Positions 28,801 to 37,492 of a stretch of DNA of 64,000 nt are shown piece after piece. This DNA is from Devosia sp. (GTDB taxonomy: Bacteria; Pseudomonadota; Alphaproteobacteria; Rhizobiales; Devosiaceae), in contig NZ_JACZKG010000072.1 of assembly GCF_014860165.1 (NCBI RefSeq), positions 1 through 64,000 of the forward strand. Reading direction: 5' to 3'. Every line of letters starts with the position of its first letter. Positions within the stretch are counted from its first letter, which is position 1. Below the pieces are notes generated by a model, which saw nothing but the letters and a program-made list of their open reading frames with translations, made no database searches and was not told the origin of the DNA. A program made the position numbers and the translations under genes.

Positions 28801-28829
28801 GTTATCCCTCCGCCGGTTGGAGGGATAAC
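28801..28829 (+). promoter_or_regulatory. Hairpin sequestering the ribosome-binding site of the aldo-keto reductase
   Basis: GTTATCCCTCC (28801-28811) pairs perfectly with GGAGGGATAAC (28819-28829) across a 7-base loop. The second arm contains the GGAGG Shine-Dalgarno and ends one base before the ATG at 28830. Folding would hide the ribosome site. No T-run follows, so it is not an obvious terminator. Confidence 0.7.
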
Positions 28830-29849
28830 ATGATTGCTCGCACATTCGAAAAGCGCCGCATCGGACGCACCGATCTCGAGGTGACGACGCTGGGGTTGGG
28901 CGGGGCATCGCTGGCCGGCATCTTCTCGGCCGTCCCCGCCGAGCAGGCCCGCGCCACCGTTGCCCATGCGCTCGATGTCGGCATCAACTATGTCGATACG
29001 GCCCCCCAATATGGCCTGGGCCGCTCCGAGCACCTGGTGGGGGATGCGCTGCGCGAACGGCGCGAGGGCGTGGTGCTGTCGAGCAAGGTCGGGCGCCTGC
29101 TGAAGCCGGTTGAGCCCGCCGAGCAGGACAAGGGCAACTGGGTCGACCCGCTGCCTTTCAACCAGCTCTACGACTATTCCTACGATGGCGTGATGCGCTC
29201 CTTCGAGGACAGCCAGCAGCGGCTGGGCCTGAACCGGATCGATATTCTCTACGTCCACGATATCGGCGTGGCGACCCATGGGGTCGAGGGCAACAAGCCG
29301 CTCTGGGCCCAGCTTGCCGGCGGCGGATACAAGGCGCTGCGCGAATTGCGCGATGCCGGCGTCATCAAGGCCATTGGCCTGGGCGTCAACGAGTGGCAGG
29401 TGCTGATGGACGCGTTTGCACTGGGCGACTGGGACGTGTTCCTGCTCGCCGGGCGCTATACGCTGCTCGAGCAGACCTCGCTCGATCCGTTCATGACCAC
29501 CTGCGTAGAGCGCGGCGCCTCGGTGGTGATCGGCGGCCCGTTCAATTCGGGTATTCTGGTGGGCGGCGACAAGTTCAACTATGCCAAGGCGCCCGAGGAG
29601 ATCGTCACCAAGGTGCGGGCCATTGAGGCCGTGTGCCGCGAATTCGGCGTCCCCCTGCCCGCCGCGGCACTGCAGTTCCCGCTGACCCATCCAGCCGTCT
29701 GCAACGTACTGCCCGGGCCGCGCTCGCCGCAGGAGCTGGACGGCATTCTCGACTGGTGGGACGCCAAGGTGCCGGACGAATTGTGGACCACGCTGGCCGC
29801 AAAGGGCTTGCTGGCCCCAGGCACACCCATTCCCGGCGGAACGGCTTGA
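28830..29849 (+). CDS. Aldo-keto reductase (L-fucose dehydrogenase-like)
   Basis: A 339-residue NAD(P)-dependent TIM-barrel oxidoreductase. It has the family start RRIGRTDLEVTTLGLGGASLAG, the catalytic-region DTAPQYGLGRSEHLVGDAL (Asp and Tyr of the tetrad), SSKVGRLL with the lysine, and the histidine in ILYVHDIG. The LNRIDILYVHD and IGLGVNEWQVL segments resemble L-fucose, D-threo-aldose and pyridoxal dehydrogenases of the AKR family. With the GguC-like gene 56 bases upstream, a role in sugar-acid catabolism is plausible. Its ribosome site lies in a stable hairpin. Confidence 0.87.
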   Translation: MIARTFEKRRIGRTDLEVTTLGLGGASLAGIFSAVPAEQARATVAHALDVGINYVDTAPQYGLGRSEHLVGDALRERREGVVLSSKVGRLLKPVEPAEQDKGNWVDPLPFNQLYDYSYDGVMRSFEDSQQRLGLNRIDILYVHDIGVATHGVEGNKPLWAQLAGGGYKALRELRDAGVIKAIGLGVNEWQVLMDAFALGDWDVFLLAGRYTLLEQTSLDPFMTTCVERGASVVIGGPFNSGILVGGDKFNYAKAPEEIVTKVRAIEAVCREFGVPLPAAALQFPLTHPAVCNVLPGPRSPQELDGILDWWDAKVPDELWTTLAAKGLLAPGTPIPGGTA

Positions 29850-29871
29850 CGATTCTACGGCTGAAGCGCAA

Positions 29872-29905
29872 TATAACCTGATGGTTCTGAAACCTGAAAG
29901 TTATA
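29872..29905. promoter_or_regulatory. Candidate operator before the second ArsR gene
   Basis: TATAAC (29872-29877) and GTTATA (29900-29905) form an inverted repeat around two copies of AACCTGA. They stop four bases before the ArsR start. A TTGACG hexamer lies upstream at 29846, so the repeats overlap the presumed -10 region. Confidence 0.45.
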
Positions 29906-29908
29906 GTC

Positions 29909-30259
29909 ATGCCGACGCCAGCCGCCCTTGATGCCACCTTCCAGGCACTCGCCGATCCGACTCGGCGCGCCATCCTGGCGCGCCTGGCGCAGGGCGAAGC
30001 CTCGGTGATGGAGCTGGCAGAGCCTTTCGCCATGAGCCAGCCGGCCATTTCCAAGCATCTCAAGGTGCTGGAGCATGCCGGGCTGATCTCGCGCAGCCGC
30101 GATGCACAGCGCAGGCCCTGCAAACTGGAAGCGGCGCCGCTGGCCGAGGCAACCGGCTGGCTGATCGAATACCGCAAGTTCTGGGAAAAGCAGTTCGGCC
30201 AACTCGATGACCTGCTCGATGAACTGAAACGCCTCGAGGCCATGGCCGGCAAGAACTGA
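29909..30259 (+). CDS. ArsR-family transcriptional regulator (second copy)
   Basis: A 116-residue winged-helix repressor with FQALADPTRRAILARLAQGEASVMELAEPFAMSQPAISKHLKVLEHAGLISRSRDAQRRPCKLEAAPL. It lacks a metal-binding CxC motif. The C-terminal helix (EYRKFWEKQFGQLDDLLDELKRLE) is the dimerisation element seen in SRPBCC-associated ArsR proteins. An SRPBCC gene follows after 11 bases and a small membrane protein gene overlaps that one, so the three form an operon. A candidate operator lies immediately upstream. Confidence 0.9.
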   Translation: MPTPAALDATFQALADPTRRAILARLAQGEASVMELAEPFAMSQPAISKHLKVLEHAGLISRSRDAQRRPCKLEAAPLAEATGWLIEYRKFWEKQFGQLDDLLDELKRLEAMAGKN

Positions 30260-30270
30260 GGAGACCCGAC

Positions 30271-30759
30271 ATGACCTTCGGTGGACCGCTGACCATCACC
30301 CTGCCCGCAGACAACCAGATCGTCATCACCAGGCAATTCGATGCACCACGGCATCTGGTTTTTGCCTGCTATACCCAGCCGGCGCTGATCCGCCGCTGGC
30401 TCAATGGCGCCGAAGGCTGGATCATGACCGTCTGCGAATTCGACGCCAGGGTGGGCGGCAAGTATCGCTACGAGTGGAAGGCACCCAGCGGCTATGTAAT
30501 GGGCATGGGTGGCGTGGTCACGGCGATCGAGCCGGTATCTCATGTCGCCAGCGCCGAGCTGTTCGACGACGACTGGACCGGCGGCGAGACGGTATCGACG
30601 CTGGATTTCGACGAGGAAAGCGGCCGGACCACGCTGGTCAATACGATCACCTATTCGTCCAAGGAAGCCCGCGACGGCGCCCTGGCGACGCCGATGGCCG
30701 AGGGCATGGAGTTTGGGTACAAGAAACTCGATCAGGTGCTGGCGGAGCAACAACGATGA
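30271..30759 (+). CDS. SRPBCC (AHSA1-like) domain protein, second copy
   Basis: A 162-residue SRPBCC protein of full family length. It shows ITRQFDAPRHLVFACYTQPALIRRWLNGAEGWIMTVCEFDARVGGKYRYEW, the standard N-terminal half, and a YSSKEARDGALATPMAEGMEFGYKKLDQVL C-terminal helix that lines the cavity. Its close fit to the AHSA1 profile contrasts with the shorter copy at 96-428. The ligand and role are unknown. A GAGGAG Shine-Dalgarno precedes the start, and the stop overlaps the next ATG. Confidence 0.9.
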   Translation: MTFGGPLTITLPADNQIVITRQFDAPRHLVFACYTQPALIRRWLNGAEGWIMTVCEFDARVGGKYRYEWKAPSGYVMGMGGVVTAIEPVSHVASAELFDDDWTGGETVSTLDFDEESGRTTLVNTITYSSKEARDGALATPMAEGMEFGYKKLDQVLAEQQR

Positions 30760-30935
30760 ACGATCCTCGCGTTTCGGCCCTGATCTGTGCCGCGGTGGCA
30801 ATCTGGCTCGGCTACACGATCTTTTTCGCGGCGGAGGCGCCGAGTACGTTCCTGCTGGTAGCCCAATGGACATTCTTCCTCGTGGCCCTGGCAGGGCTTA
30901 GCGCAGCGCTGGCGCGCATTCTGCGTGGACGCTAA
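30756..30935 (+). CDS. Small two-helix membrane protein
   Basis: A 59-residue protein with two hydrophobic spans (about residues 7-24 and 31-50) and a basic C-terminus (ARILRGR), predicting a hairpin in the inner membrane. I recognise no family. Its ATG overlaps the SRPBCC stop (ATGA), which is the main evidence that it is real and co-translated with the ArsR/SRPBCC unit. Confidence 0.65.
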   Translation: MNDPRVSALICAAVAIWLGYTIFFAAEAPSTFLLVAQWTFFLVALAGLSAALARILRGR

Positions 30936-30946
30936 GAGAGAGCAGT

Positions 30947-31033
30947 AGACCTCATCCTGAGCCCGTCGAAGGACGAGGTCGTGGCAGGATACGTGTGCCC
31001 GACCTCGTGGTTCGACAGGCTCACCATGAGGTC
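30947..31033. repeat. Imperfect inverted repeat between convergent genes
   Basis: Arms of about 35 bases starting AGACCTCAT and ending ATGAGGTCT are largely complementary, each with an internal hairpin (GACGAGGTC near the centre of one arm and GACCTCGTGG in the other). The core CCGTCGAAGGACGAGG belongs to a palindrome type I know to be widespread in alphaproteobacterial intergenic DNA. Confidence 0.8.
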
Positions 31034-31041
31034 TCTCCCGA

Positions 31042-31437
31042 TCAGTTCAGATCCAGAGCATACGCCTTGAGCACATCCAGGGGGATAAGTCCGAGCACGG
31101 CCTGATTGGTCGAGCGCAGGAAGACCCGCGGCGCCTTGCCGGCCTGATGCGCCTGCTGCCAGCGCTGGGCGACCAGGCACCAGCGATTGCCGGCAACGAG
31201 GCCGGGAAAGGCGAATTGCGGCATCGGGGTCGACAGGTCATTGCCGACCGAGGCCGAGAACGCGAGGAAATCGTCAGTCGCTTCGATGCAGACCAGATGC
31301 ACTGCGGCGCTGTCTGGCCCGGCGGCGCAATAGCCGGTGCGAAAGAAGCCGGTCAGCGGATCGCTGGAACAGGGGCTGAGCGGTTCGCCGAGCACGTTCA
31401 GCTCGGTTGGCCCCTCGAACCGCCCCTGCTCATTCAA
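31042..31437 (-). CDS. DUF2237 family protein
   Basis: A 131-residue protein matching the DUF2237 family from memory: NVLGEPLSPCSSDPLTGFFRTGYC near residue 14, HLVCIEATDDFLAFSASVGNDLSTP near 47, and FPGLVAGNRWCLVAQRWQQAHQAGKAPRV near 77. Function is unknown across bacteria. It appears to start at a TTG (31437) that overlaps the cckA stop (TTGA), since no internal Met is suitable and the conserved N-terminal segment needs this start. It is probably co-transcribed with cckA. Confidence 0.85.
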   Translation of the reverse strand: MNEQGRFEGPTELNVLGEPLSPCSSDPLTGFFRTGYCAAGPDSAAVHLVCIEATDDFLAFSASVGNDLSTPMPQFAFPGLVAGNRWCLVAQRWQQAHQAGKAPRVFLRSTNQAVLGLIPLDVLKAYALDLN

Positions 31438-34007
31438 TTGACATCACCCTTGCCAATCTTTTGCAGCACTTCCTTGACCTTGGTGTTGATCTGGTCGAGC
31501 GAATACGGCTTGGACAGGAATTCGACGGACTGGTCGTCCTCGATGTCGCGGCGGACGCTTTCCTCGGCATAGCCGGATACGAAGATCACCTTGAGATCGG
31601 GCATTTCCTCGCGGACATGCTTGAGCAGCGTCGGCCCATCCATCTCCGGCATCGCGACGTCGGAGATCATCAGGTCGATCTTGAAGTTCTCATCTTCCAG
31701 CACTTCAAGCGCCTGTTCGCCGCCATCGGCCTCGAACACCTCATAGCCCGTCGCCCGCAGCGCTTTGGCTGAGAAGGCGCGGACGCTTTCCTCGTCATCG
31801 ACCAGCAGAATACGCTCATGGCCTGTCAGGTCGCGCACTGGCGCCGCAGCAGCTGCCACCTTGGCGGCCTGTTCGGACGCGCTGGCCACATGCCGCGGCA
31901 GGAATATCTTGAACGTCGTGCCGACGCCGACCACCGAGACCGGGTAGATATAGCCCTCGGTCTGCTTGACGATGCCATAGACGGTGGAAAGGCCGAGGCC
32001 CGTGCCCTTGCCCAATTCCTTGGTGGTGAAGAAGGGCTCGAAGATTTTCTGCAGGACTTCCGGGCCCATGCCGGTGCCGGTATCCTGCACGTCGATCAGC
32101 ACATAATCGGCCGGCACCATGCCCTCGAAGGTCATGCGCTCGGCCTCGGACCGCTCGACATTGGAGGTCCGGATGGTTATGGAGCCGCCATGGGGCATGG
32201 CGTCGCGGGCATTGACCACCAGGTTGATGATCACCTGTTCGAGCTGCACCACGTCGGCCCGCACCGGCCAGATATTGCGGCCATGCTCGACGGTCAGCGT
32301 GTTCTTTTCGCCGATCATGCGCTTGAGCAGCACGGTGAGGTCATCGACGATCAGCGGCAGTTCCAGCACCTGCGGGCGCAGGGTCTGGCGGCGCGAGAAG
32401 GCCAGCAGCTGGCGGGTGAGACCGGCGGCGCGGTTGGCATTCTGCTTGATCTGCATCAGCTCGCTGAATGAGGGGTCACCCGGCTTGTGCTTGAGCAGCA
32501 AGAGGTCGGAAAAGCCGATAATGGCCGTCAGAAGATTGTTGAAATCATGCGCCACGCCGCCGGCAAGCTGGCCCACGGCCTGCATTTTCTGGCTTTGGGC
32601 AAACTGCGCCTCCAGCTTGCGCTGGTCGGTCATGTCGAGGGCATAGACATTGACCTGCTCGGGCGAGCCGGCGCTCATCTCGGATGACGACAGGTAGAGC
32701 CGCACGGCGTGATCACCCTCGGCACTCAGCAGGGCATCCACCGGCTCGATTTCGGAACGATGCGCGGCCGCGTCGGCCATGGCGCGGGCGAATTTCTCGC
32801 GACTGCCCTCGCCGATCAGCTCGGCCAGCGGCTGCAGTTCCAGGCTCTTTTCTTCGCCCGACCAGCGGAAGATACGGCCGAAGGGGGCATTGGTGCGGAT
32901 GATGCGCCCTTCCCCGTCCAGAGTGGCAATGGCGAAGGGCGTGTCGTTGAAGAAGCGCGAGAACCGCACTTCGGCGGCGCGCAGCTCTTCCTCGGTGTCG
33001 GGGGCGTTGGACTTGTCGAGGACGAGGGTGCGCGTCTCGCCCAGTTCGCCATCGGCGAGGCGGGCGGCGCGATGCATCAGGCGCACGGGGAAGCTCGTGC
33101 CATTGCGTCGCACGAGGTCGATATCGATGATTTCGGTGCGGATTTCACCATCGCCGCGGCCGCGCATCAGCAGGGACGCTCCATCGCCGCGGACGAGGTC
33201 GGACAGGCGCAGGTGGCCGGAATTGAACTCGGCCAGGTCATAGCCGAGCCAGTCGGTCAGCGTCGAATTGAGATATTGAATGCGCCCATGCGCATCGGCG
33301 GAGAAGAAGCCGGCCGGTGAATGGTCGAGATAGTCGATGGCGCGCTGCAGGTCGCGGAAGGCGCTTTCGTTATTGTCGCGGTCGCGGGTGATATCCTCGA
33401 CCGACCAGATCACCATGGGGGTGCTGGCCTCGTCGGATTCGGGCAACGGGCGCACCGCCACCCGATACCAGAATGGCTTGGCGCTATCGGCCAGCGAGCC
33501 GCCCAGGCCACCGACAATGCGGATGTCCTCGACCGCCGACCGACCATCCTTGGCTGCGCGCGACAGCCGGTAGATGGCTTCGCTCGCGTCGGACTGACCC
33601 GCAAACAGGCGCGGCACGCCCACCGGCACCCCGTTGGTCACGGCGCCGGCAAAGCTGCCATAATGCGCGTTGACGTAGGAAATCTTGCCATCGCGATCCG
33701 AGACGACCGCGCCGAAGGGCAGGCTGTCAACAACGGCATTGGAGATGGTGCGCCGCTCCTCGCCGCTGGCGAAGCGGAAGAGGCCCGCAGCCAGGCCGAA
33801 CAGGCAGAACACGCCCACGACAGCAAGCACGCCGATGAAGGTCATGATCGCGTCGGCCGGAATCCGGTCGCTGAACAGGGCAAATACCACGGCAATGCCG
33901 ACCAGAAGCAGCCCGAGCACTACAACGCGCCACAGCCCGGCACTGCCCCGCCCGGCCGCTACGAGCGGATCGGGGTAATTGTCATCGCCAGCGGGCGTCG
34001 ATGCCAT
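31434..34007 (-). CDS. cckA: Hybrid histidine kinase CckA
   Basis: An 857-residue cell-cycle kinase that feeds the ChpT-CtrA phosphorelay in alphaproteobacteria. Two transmembrane helices (about residues 25-45 and 53-75) are followed by PAS domains (about 90-450), the DHp helix with [21 protein letters not shown] (phosphoacceptor His about 487), a HATPase domain ([36 protein letters not shown]), and a receiver domain ([11 protein letters not shown]; phosphoacceptor Asp about 783 in [16 protein letters not shown] lysine). All catalytic residues are present. It is near recA-alaS, as in other Hyphomicrobiales. Confidence 0.93.
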   Translation of the reverse strand: MASTPAGDDNYPDPLVAAGRGSAGLWRVVVLGLLLVGIAVVFALFSDRIPADAIMTFIGVLAVVGVFCLFGLAAGLFRFASGEERRTISNAVVDSLPFGAVVSDRDGKISYVNAHYGSFAGAVTNGVPVGVPRLFAGQSDASEAIYRLSRAAKDGRSAVEDIRIVGGLGGSLADSAKPFWYRVAVRPLPESDEASTPMVIWSVEDITRDRDNNESAFRDLQRAIDYLDHSPAGFFSADAHGRIQYLNSTLTDWLGYDLAEFNSGHLRLSDLVRGDGASLLMRGRGDGEIRTEIIDIDLVRRNGTSFPVRLMHRAARLADGELGETRTLVLDKSNAPDTEEELRAAEVRFSRFFNDTPFAIATLDGEGRIIRTNAPFGRIFRWSGEEKSLELQPLAELIGEGSREKFARAMADAAAHRSEIEPVDALLSAEGDHAVRLYLSSSEMSAGSPEQVNVYALDMTDQRKLEAQFAQSQKMQAVGQLAGGVAHDFNNLLTAIIGFSDLLLLKHKPGDPSFSELMQIKQNANRAAGLTRQLLAFSRRQTLRPQVLELPLIVDDLTVLLKRMIGEKNTLTVEHGRNIWPVRADVVQLEQVIINLVVNARDAMPHGGSITIRTSNVERSEAERMTFEGMVPADYVLIDVQDTGTGMGPEVLQKIFEPFFTTKELGKGTGLGLSTVYGIVKQTEGYIYPVSVVGVGTTFKIFLPRHVASASEQAAKVAAAAAPVRDLTGHERILLVDDEESVRAFSAKALRATGYEVFEADGGEQALEVLEDENFKIDLMISDVAMPEMDGPTLLKHVREEMPDLKVIFVSGYAEESVRRDIEDDQSVEFLSKPYSLDQINTKVKEVLQKIGKGDVN

Positions 34008-34493
34008 GGGTCAGGATGCTCCGTAACCAGTGAGTCGGGCCGAATCAGGCACTTCGTAATGGTCTAGCAAATGGCCCAGCCATGCGGGAGCTTCATCGCG
34101 CTTTTCAACACGGGATCGCCGCCAGGCGTGGCGTTTTCGCCGGGCATGCGCAGGCGCCGCCTGGATCGCGGTTGTCGTGGGTTCGGTTCGCTCGGTGTCG
34201 AGACGCCAAGGGGGCGCTCAGAGAGCTATGGTGGCGAGGCGCGTGCCTCGAAGTGGTAGATGACGGAAGTGAGGCCTTTGCCTCGCCACCACGCCAGGAT
34301 TTTCGCGGGTCCGGGCCAGGTACGCTGTGTCGCAAGCGCAGCTGCCGAGTTCCCCCCGCCCAACGGGAGCGACCTCCCATCCCTGGCTGCCTCCACGGTC
34401 ATCACTCGTCATGACCGGCTCTGCCGTGAAGATGGAAGGAGTATGCGCGCCATTTGACGCATGGGGATAAGTCGTCGGGCGCGGGGCAATCCC
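34008..34493. other. 486-base gene-free region with nested inverted repeats
   Basis: No open frame here is convincing on either strand. The striking content is a 12-bp perfect inverted repeat, TGGTGGCGAGGC (34229-34240) with GCCTCGCCACCA (34280-34291). Inside it are further GCCTC (34245-34249) and GAGGC (34271-34275) arms that permit two mutually exclusive foldings. A second hairpin, GGTCAT / ATGACC, lies at 34397-34416. It could be a structured RNA, a decayed repeat element or a regulatory leader. No homology to tmRNA, RNase P RNA or SRP RNA is visible. Confidence 0.6.
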
Positions 34494-35756
34494 TCAATCG
34501 ATCAGCAACTGCACCTTGATGCGCTCGTCGAATGACCACCCGCCCAGTGACAGCACGCCGCCACCGGCATCGCGGACGATCGGCGCGGTGCGGATGGCCT
34601 CGGCGGGCGCCGTGACCTTGAAGCCGAGGAATTCCTCGAGCCGGTGGCGCGGCAGGTAATCGGCGACGCTGGCGGTGAGGCTCGCTTCGGGCGAGGCATT
34701 GACGATGCGAAAGCGCTCGTCCCAGACCAGTTCGCCATGCGGCGCCAGCAAGGCGTCCGGCGGCAGCGAGCGGCCCGGCTCGCGGGCCACGACAAGCGCG
34801 CCGTCCTTGATGCGGATGACGCAGCCGAGCACGGTCGTCGCCTTGGCCAGGCCGGCCTCCGCAATGGTCTGGCGCAGCCGCTCCACCGCCCCCAGGGCAC
34901 GCGGCTTCTGCCGCCCGCCGACAATGTTCAGCACGCGGCCAAGCAGGCGCGTAGAAATAGCGGGGCTCAGGCCCACAAACGGCGCCAGTTCGATCCGCGC
35001 CGCACCGAACCCATCGAGCCGCACGATCTCGCTGAAACAGCCATCGGCCATCTGGGCGATGGCGGCGTCGGCCTCGGCCATGCGGGTGGCAAACAGCGCC
35101 ACGGCCCCGGCATTCAGGCCCAAGGCAGCCAGTTGCGGCATCGCCTGGCGCCAGCGCACGCGCTCGTAATGGGGGTCGGCATTGGACGGATCGGCCGCCG
35201 GGACGAGCCCCGCCGCGTCGACAACAGCCCGCAGGGCCGCCGGATCGACACCGAGCAGCGGACGATGCACCCTGATCCCCTCGATATCGGCCATCGAGGT
35301 CATGCCCTTGAGGCCCTCAATGCCACTGCCATGCGCCATGCGCATCAGCACCGTCTCGGCCTGGTCCTGCAGGTGATGGGCGGTGAGGAGGACCGTCGCG
35401 CCATCCTCGGCCATGGCTGATCCCATCAGCCGGTAGCGGGCCGTGCGGGCCGCCTCCTGCACGCCAGCTTCGGGCTTGGGCCCGGTCCAGGCGAGGCCAC
35501 GCGCGGCCAGCCCGAGCGCCGCCGCAGCCTCCAGCACCATGGCGACTTCGGCTGCCGCTTCCGGGCGCAGCCCGTGATCGACCGAATAAACGACGATCCG
35601 CGGCGCTGCCTCAAGTCCTGCCGCCCAGCGTTGGGCCAGCAGCATCAGGGCAAGGCTGTCGGCCCCGCCCGATACGGCCAGCGCGAGCGCCGGCTCACCC
35701 GCCGCGGCAACGAACAGGGTCTCAAGCCCTGCAGCGTCGTCGAGGTCAGGGGTCAT
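34494..35756 (-). CDS. tilS: tRNA(Ile)-lysidine synthase
   Basis: A 420-residue N-type PP-loop enzyme that converts the wobble cytidine of tRNA-Ile(CAU) to lysidine, using ATP and lysine. The motif is ALAVSGGADSLALMLL near residue 27, followed by VDHGLRPEAAAE and the LTAHHLQDQAETVLMRMAHGSGIEGL signature near 130. The C-terminal domains are present. Start 35756 is chosen for the ATGA overlap with cpoB. In related genomes ftsH normally follows tilS; here a gene-free stretch and cckA follow. Confidence 0.93.
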   Translation of the reverse strand: MTPDLDDAAGLETLFVAAAGEPALALAVSGGADSLALMLLAQRWAAGLEAAPRIVVYSVDHGLRPEAAAEVAMVLEAAAALGLAARGLAWTGPKPEAGVQEAARTARYRLMGSAMAEDGATVLLTAHHLQDQAETVLMRMAHGSGIEGLKGMTSMADIEGIRVHRPLLGVDPAALRAVVDAAGLVPAADPSNADPHYERVRWRQAMPQLAALGLNAGAVALFATRMAEADAAIAQMADGCFSEIVRLDGFGAARIELAPFVGLSPAISTRLLGRVLNIVGGRQKPRALGAVERLRQTIAEAGLAKATTVLGCVIRIKDGALVVAREPGRSLPPDALLAPHGELVWDERFRIVNASPEASLTASVADYLPRHRLEEFLGFKVTAPAEAIRTAPIVRDAGGGVLSLGGWSFDERIKVQLLID

Positions 35757-36802
35757 GCGGGCGGGCATTCAGCCCGGGACTTCTCCTCGCCCAGCCGCGT
35801 CACAAAGGCGGGCTCGAGCGTGGTGTAGCGCTTGTCGATCTCCGCAAAGGTGCGGCAGGCGGTCTCGCGCTCGCCGGCCCCCGAAAGCGACATGCCGAGC
35901 TTCAGCAGCAGGTCCGGCGCCTTGGGACTGTCGGGCGCCTTCTGGAAGGCATTGAGCAGCACCTCGGCCGCCTCGTCATAGGCGGCGCGCTGGATCAGCA
36001 CATCGCCCAGGAAGTTGGCGGCATCAGGGGCCTGTTCGCTATCGGGATAGAGATCGAGATACTGGCTGAACTGGTCCTCGGCAAAGGCATAGTCGCCCTT
36101 GGAGAGGGCGTCGTAGCCGGCGGCAAACTGCGCATCGGCATCGGGATTGCCCGAATTGGCCGCTGCCGGATCAAAGCTCAGATTCATCGGCTGGCCGGTG
36201 GTGAGATCGACGCCACCGGCAGCCCCCGTCCCCACCAGCGGATCGGACGATTCGCCCACCGCATCGGCAGGCGCGGCGCCCGAACCATCGTCAAAGGTCG
36301 GGTCGAACTCGGCCTCGCCGGGCAGCGGCTGCACGCCCTGCTCAGGCACCACGGTCAGCGGCACGCCGTTGGCGTCCACGGGCACGGCATTGGGGTTCTG
36401 CGGCAACGCCTCGGGCTGCGTCGCGCCGCCCGCTTGGGTTGCCGCATCAGGTTTTGGGCCGGCACCGCCTTCCAGCGCCTGGAGGCGGAAGTCGGTATCT
36501 TCCTGCATGCGATTGAGCAGTTCCTGCAGCTGCGTCAGCTGGAAGGTCAGCCCCTCGATCTGCCCGTTCTGCAGCCGCAACTGCTCTTCGAGCTGCTGGA
36601 TGCGCACCATCAGCTGCGCTGTATCCTGCGCCTGGGCCACGCGAATTCGGGGCGGCTCGGCATTGGTGAGGGTCAACCCGCTCAGTTCGCCCGGCGGCAT
36701 GGGCGTGGTCTGCGCCGACATGGCGGGAACGATGATGCCAAGGGCGATGGCCACGGTGCAAAGCGCCGTACGTCCCCCTCGAAGAATTGCCGATAACTGC
36801 AA
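35753..36802 (-). CDS. cpoB: Tol-Pal system protein CpoB (YbgF)
   Basis: A 349-residue periplasmic partner of Tol-Pal that coordinates outer-membrane constriction with peptidoglycan synthesis. A signal peptide (residues 1-30, ending PAMSA) is followed by a coiled coil (about 50-90, VRIQQLEEQLRLQNGQIEGLTFQLTQLQELLNRM). A long Pro/Ala-rich linker leads to TPR repeats (about 225-345, AQFAAGYDALSKGDYAFAEDQFSQYLDLYPDSEQAPDAANFLGDVL). The start is a TTG at 36802, with GGAGG six bases upstream and an exact fit to the signal peptide. Confidence 0.9.
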   Translation of the reverse strand: MQLSAILRGGRTALCTVAIALGIIVPAMSAQTTPMPPGELSGLTLTNAEPPRIRVAQAQDTAQLMVRIQQLEEQLRLQNGQIEGLTFQLTQLQELLNRMQEDTDFRLQALEGGAGPKPDAATQAGGATQPEALPQNPNAVPVDANGVPLTVVPEQGVQPLPGEAEFDPTFDDGSGAAPADAVGESSDPLVGTGAAGGVDLTTGQPMNLSFDPAAANSGNPDADAQFAAGYDALSKGDYAFAEDQFSQYLDLYPDSEQAPDAANFLGDVLIQRAAYDEAAEVLLNAFQKAPDSPKAPDLLLKLGMSLSGAGERETACRTFAEIDKRYTTLEPAFVTRLGEEKSRAECPPA

Positions 36803-36874
36803 ACGACGCCTCCAAACGCGCTGAACCAAGGCACAACATGGTGCCGATGCAGCTGCCGATAAAGGGCAATTTTG

Positions 36875-36917
36875 GTCAAAAGAAAGCGCCCGGGCCAAAT
36901 ACGCGGCACCGGGCGCT
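36875..36917 (-). terminator. Hairpin between pal and cpoB
   Basis: A 9-bp perfect stem AGCGCCCGG / CCGGGCGCT (36885-36893 with 36909-36917) has a 15-base loop. It is followed on the minus strand by TTCTTTTGAC. It follows the pal stop and could terminate or attenuate, giving more Pal than CpoB. Confidence 0.6.
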
Positions 36918-36975
36918 CTTGCCTCCAGTTTGCACTGGATCTGTTTGGCTCTCCCCGCTGGGGAAAGCCGAATTG

Positions 36976-37470
36976 TTACTGCACGACAGTGACCGCGCGG
37001 CGGTTCTGGCTCCAGCAGGAAATGTCGTTGCAGATCGCCACCGGGCGTTCCTTGCCGAAGGACTGGGTGGTGATGCGCTGCGAATTGACGCCCTTGGAGA
37101 CGAGGTAGTTGACCACCACCGAGCCGCGACGGGCACCCAGGGCGATGTTGTATTCGCGGGTACCGCGCTCGTCGGCATGGCCTTCGACCATGATGCGGTA
37201 GTTCTGGTACTGGTTGAGCCACGCGGCCTGCTTGTCGAGGGTCGCCATGGCTTCCGAAGTCAGCGAGCTCGAGTCGGTCTCGAAGAACACGCGGTCACCG
37301 ACCGAAACCAGGAATTCCTGCTGGCTGCCCGGCGCACCGCCGCCCGGTCCGAGATTGCCGACGCCGGTCGGCATGGCATTGGGCGTGCGCGAACAGGCCG
37401 CGATGACCACGACGAAAAGCAGCATCGCGGCAGCGCGCAACGCGGTATTGAAGGGTGCGGTAATGACCAC
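36976..37470 (-). CDS. pal: Peptidoglycan-associated lipoprotein Pal
   Basis: A 164-residue outer-membrane lipoprotein. A hydrophobic N-terminus leads to the lipobox VIAAC (Cys about residue 26). A Gly/Pro-rich tether follows, then an OmpA-like peptidoglycan-binding domain (RVFFETDSSSLTSEAMATLDKQAAWL; MVEGHADERGTREYNIALGARRGSVVVNYLVSKGV; TQSFGKERPV). The meso-diaminopimelate-binding Asp and Arg are present. A GTG start at 37470 is chosen because AGGAG lies 7 bases upstream and it gives the shortest standard leader. Confidence 0.95.
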   Translation of the reverse strand: MVITAPFNTALRAAAMLLFVVVIAACSRTPNAMPTGVGNLGPGGGAPGSQQEFLVSVGDRVFFETDSSSLTSEAMATLDKQAAWLNQYQNYRIMVEGHADERGTREYNIALGARRGSVVVNYLVSKGVNSQRITTQSFGKERPVAICNDISCWSQNRRAVTVVQ

Positions 37471-37492
37471 GGGGAGGCTCCTGAAAGGCAAC

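Noticed and set aside
34105-34380. Minus-strand frame in the same gap
   Set aside because: It reads through the inverted repeats and has no recognisable domain or initiation signal.
34082-34414. Plus-strand frame in the 486-base gap
   Set aside because: No ribosome site, unlike composition, and overlapping frames of similar length on the other strand, as expected for palindromic DNA.
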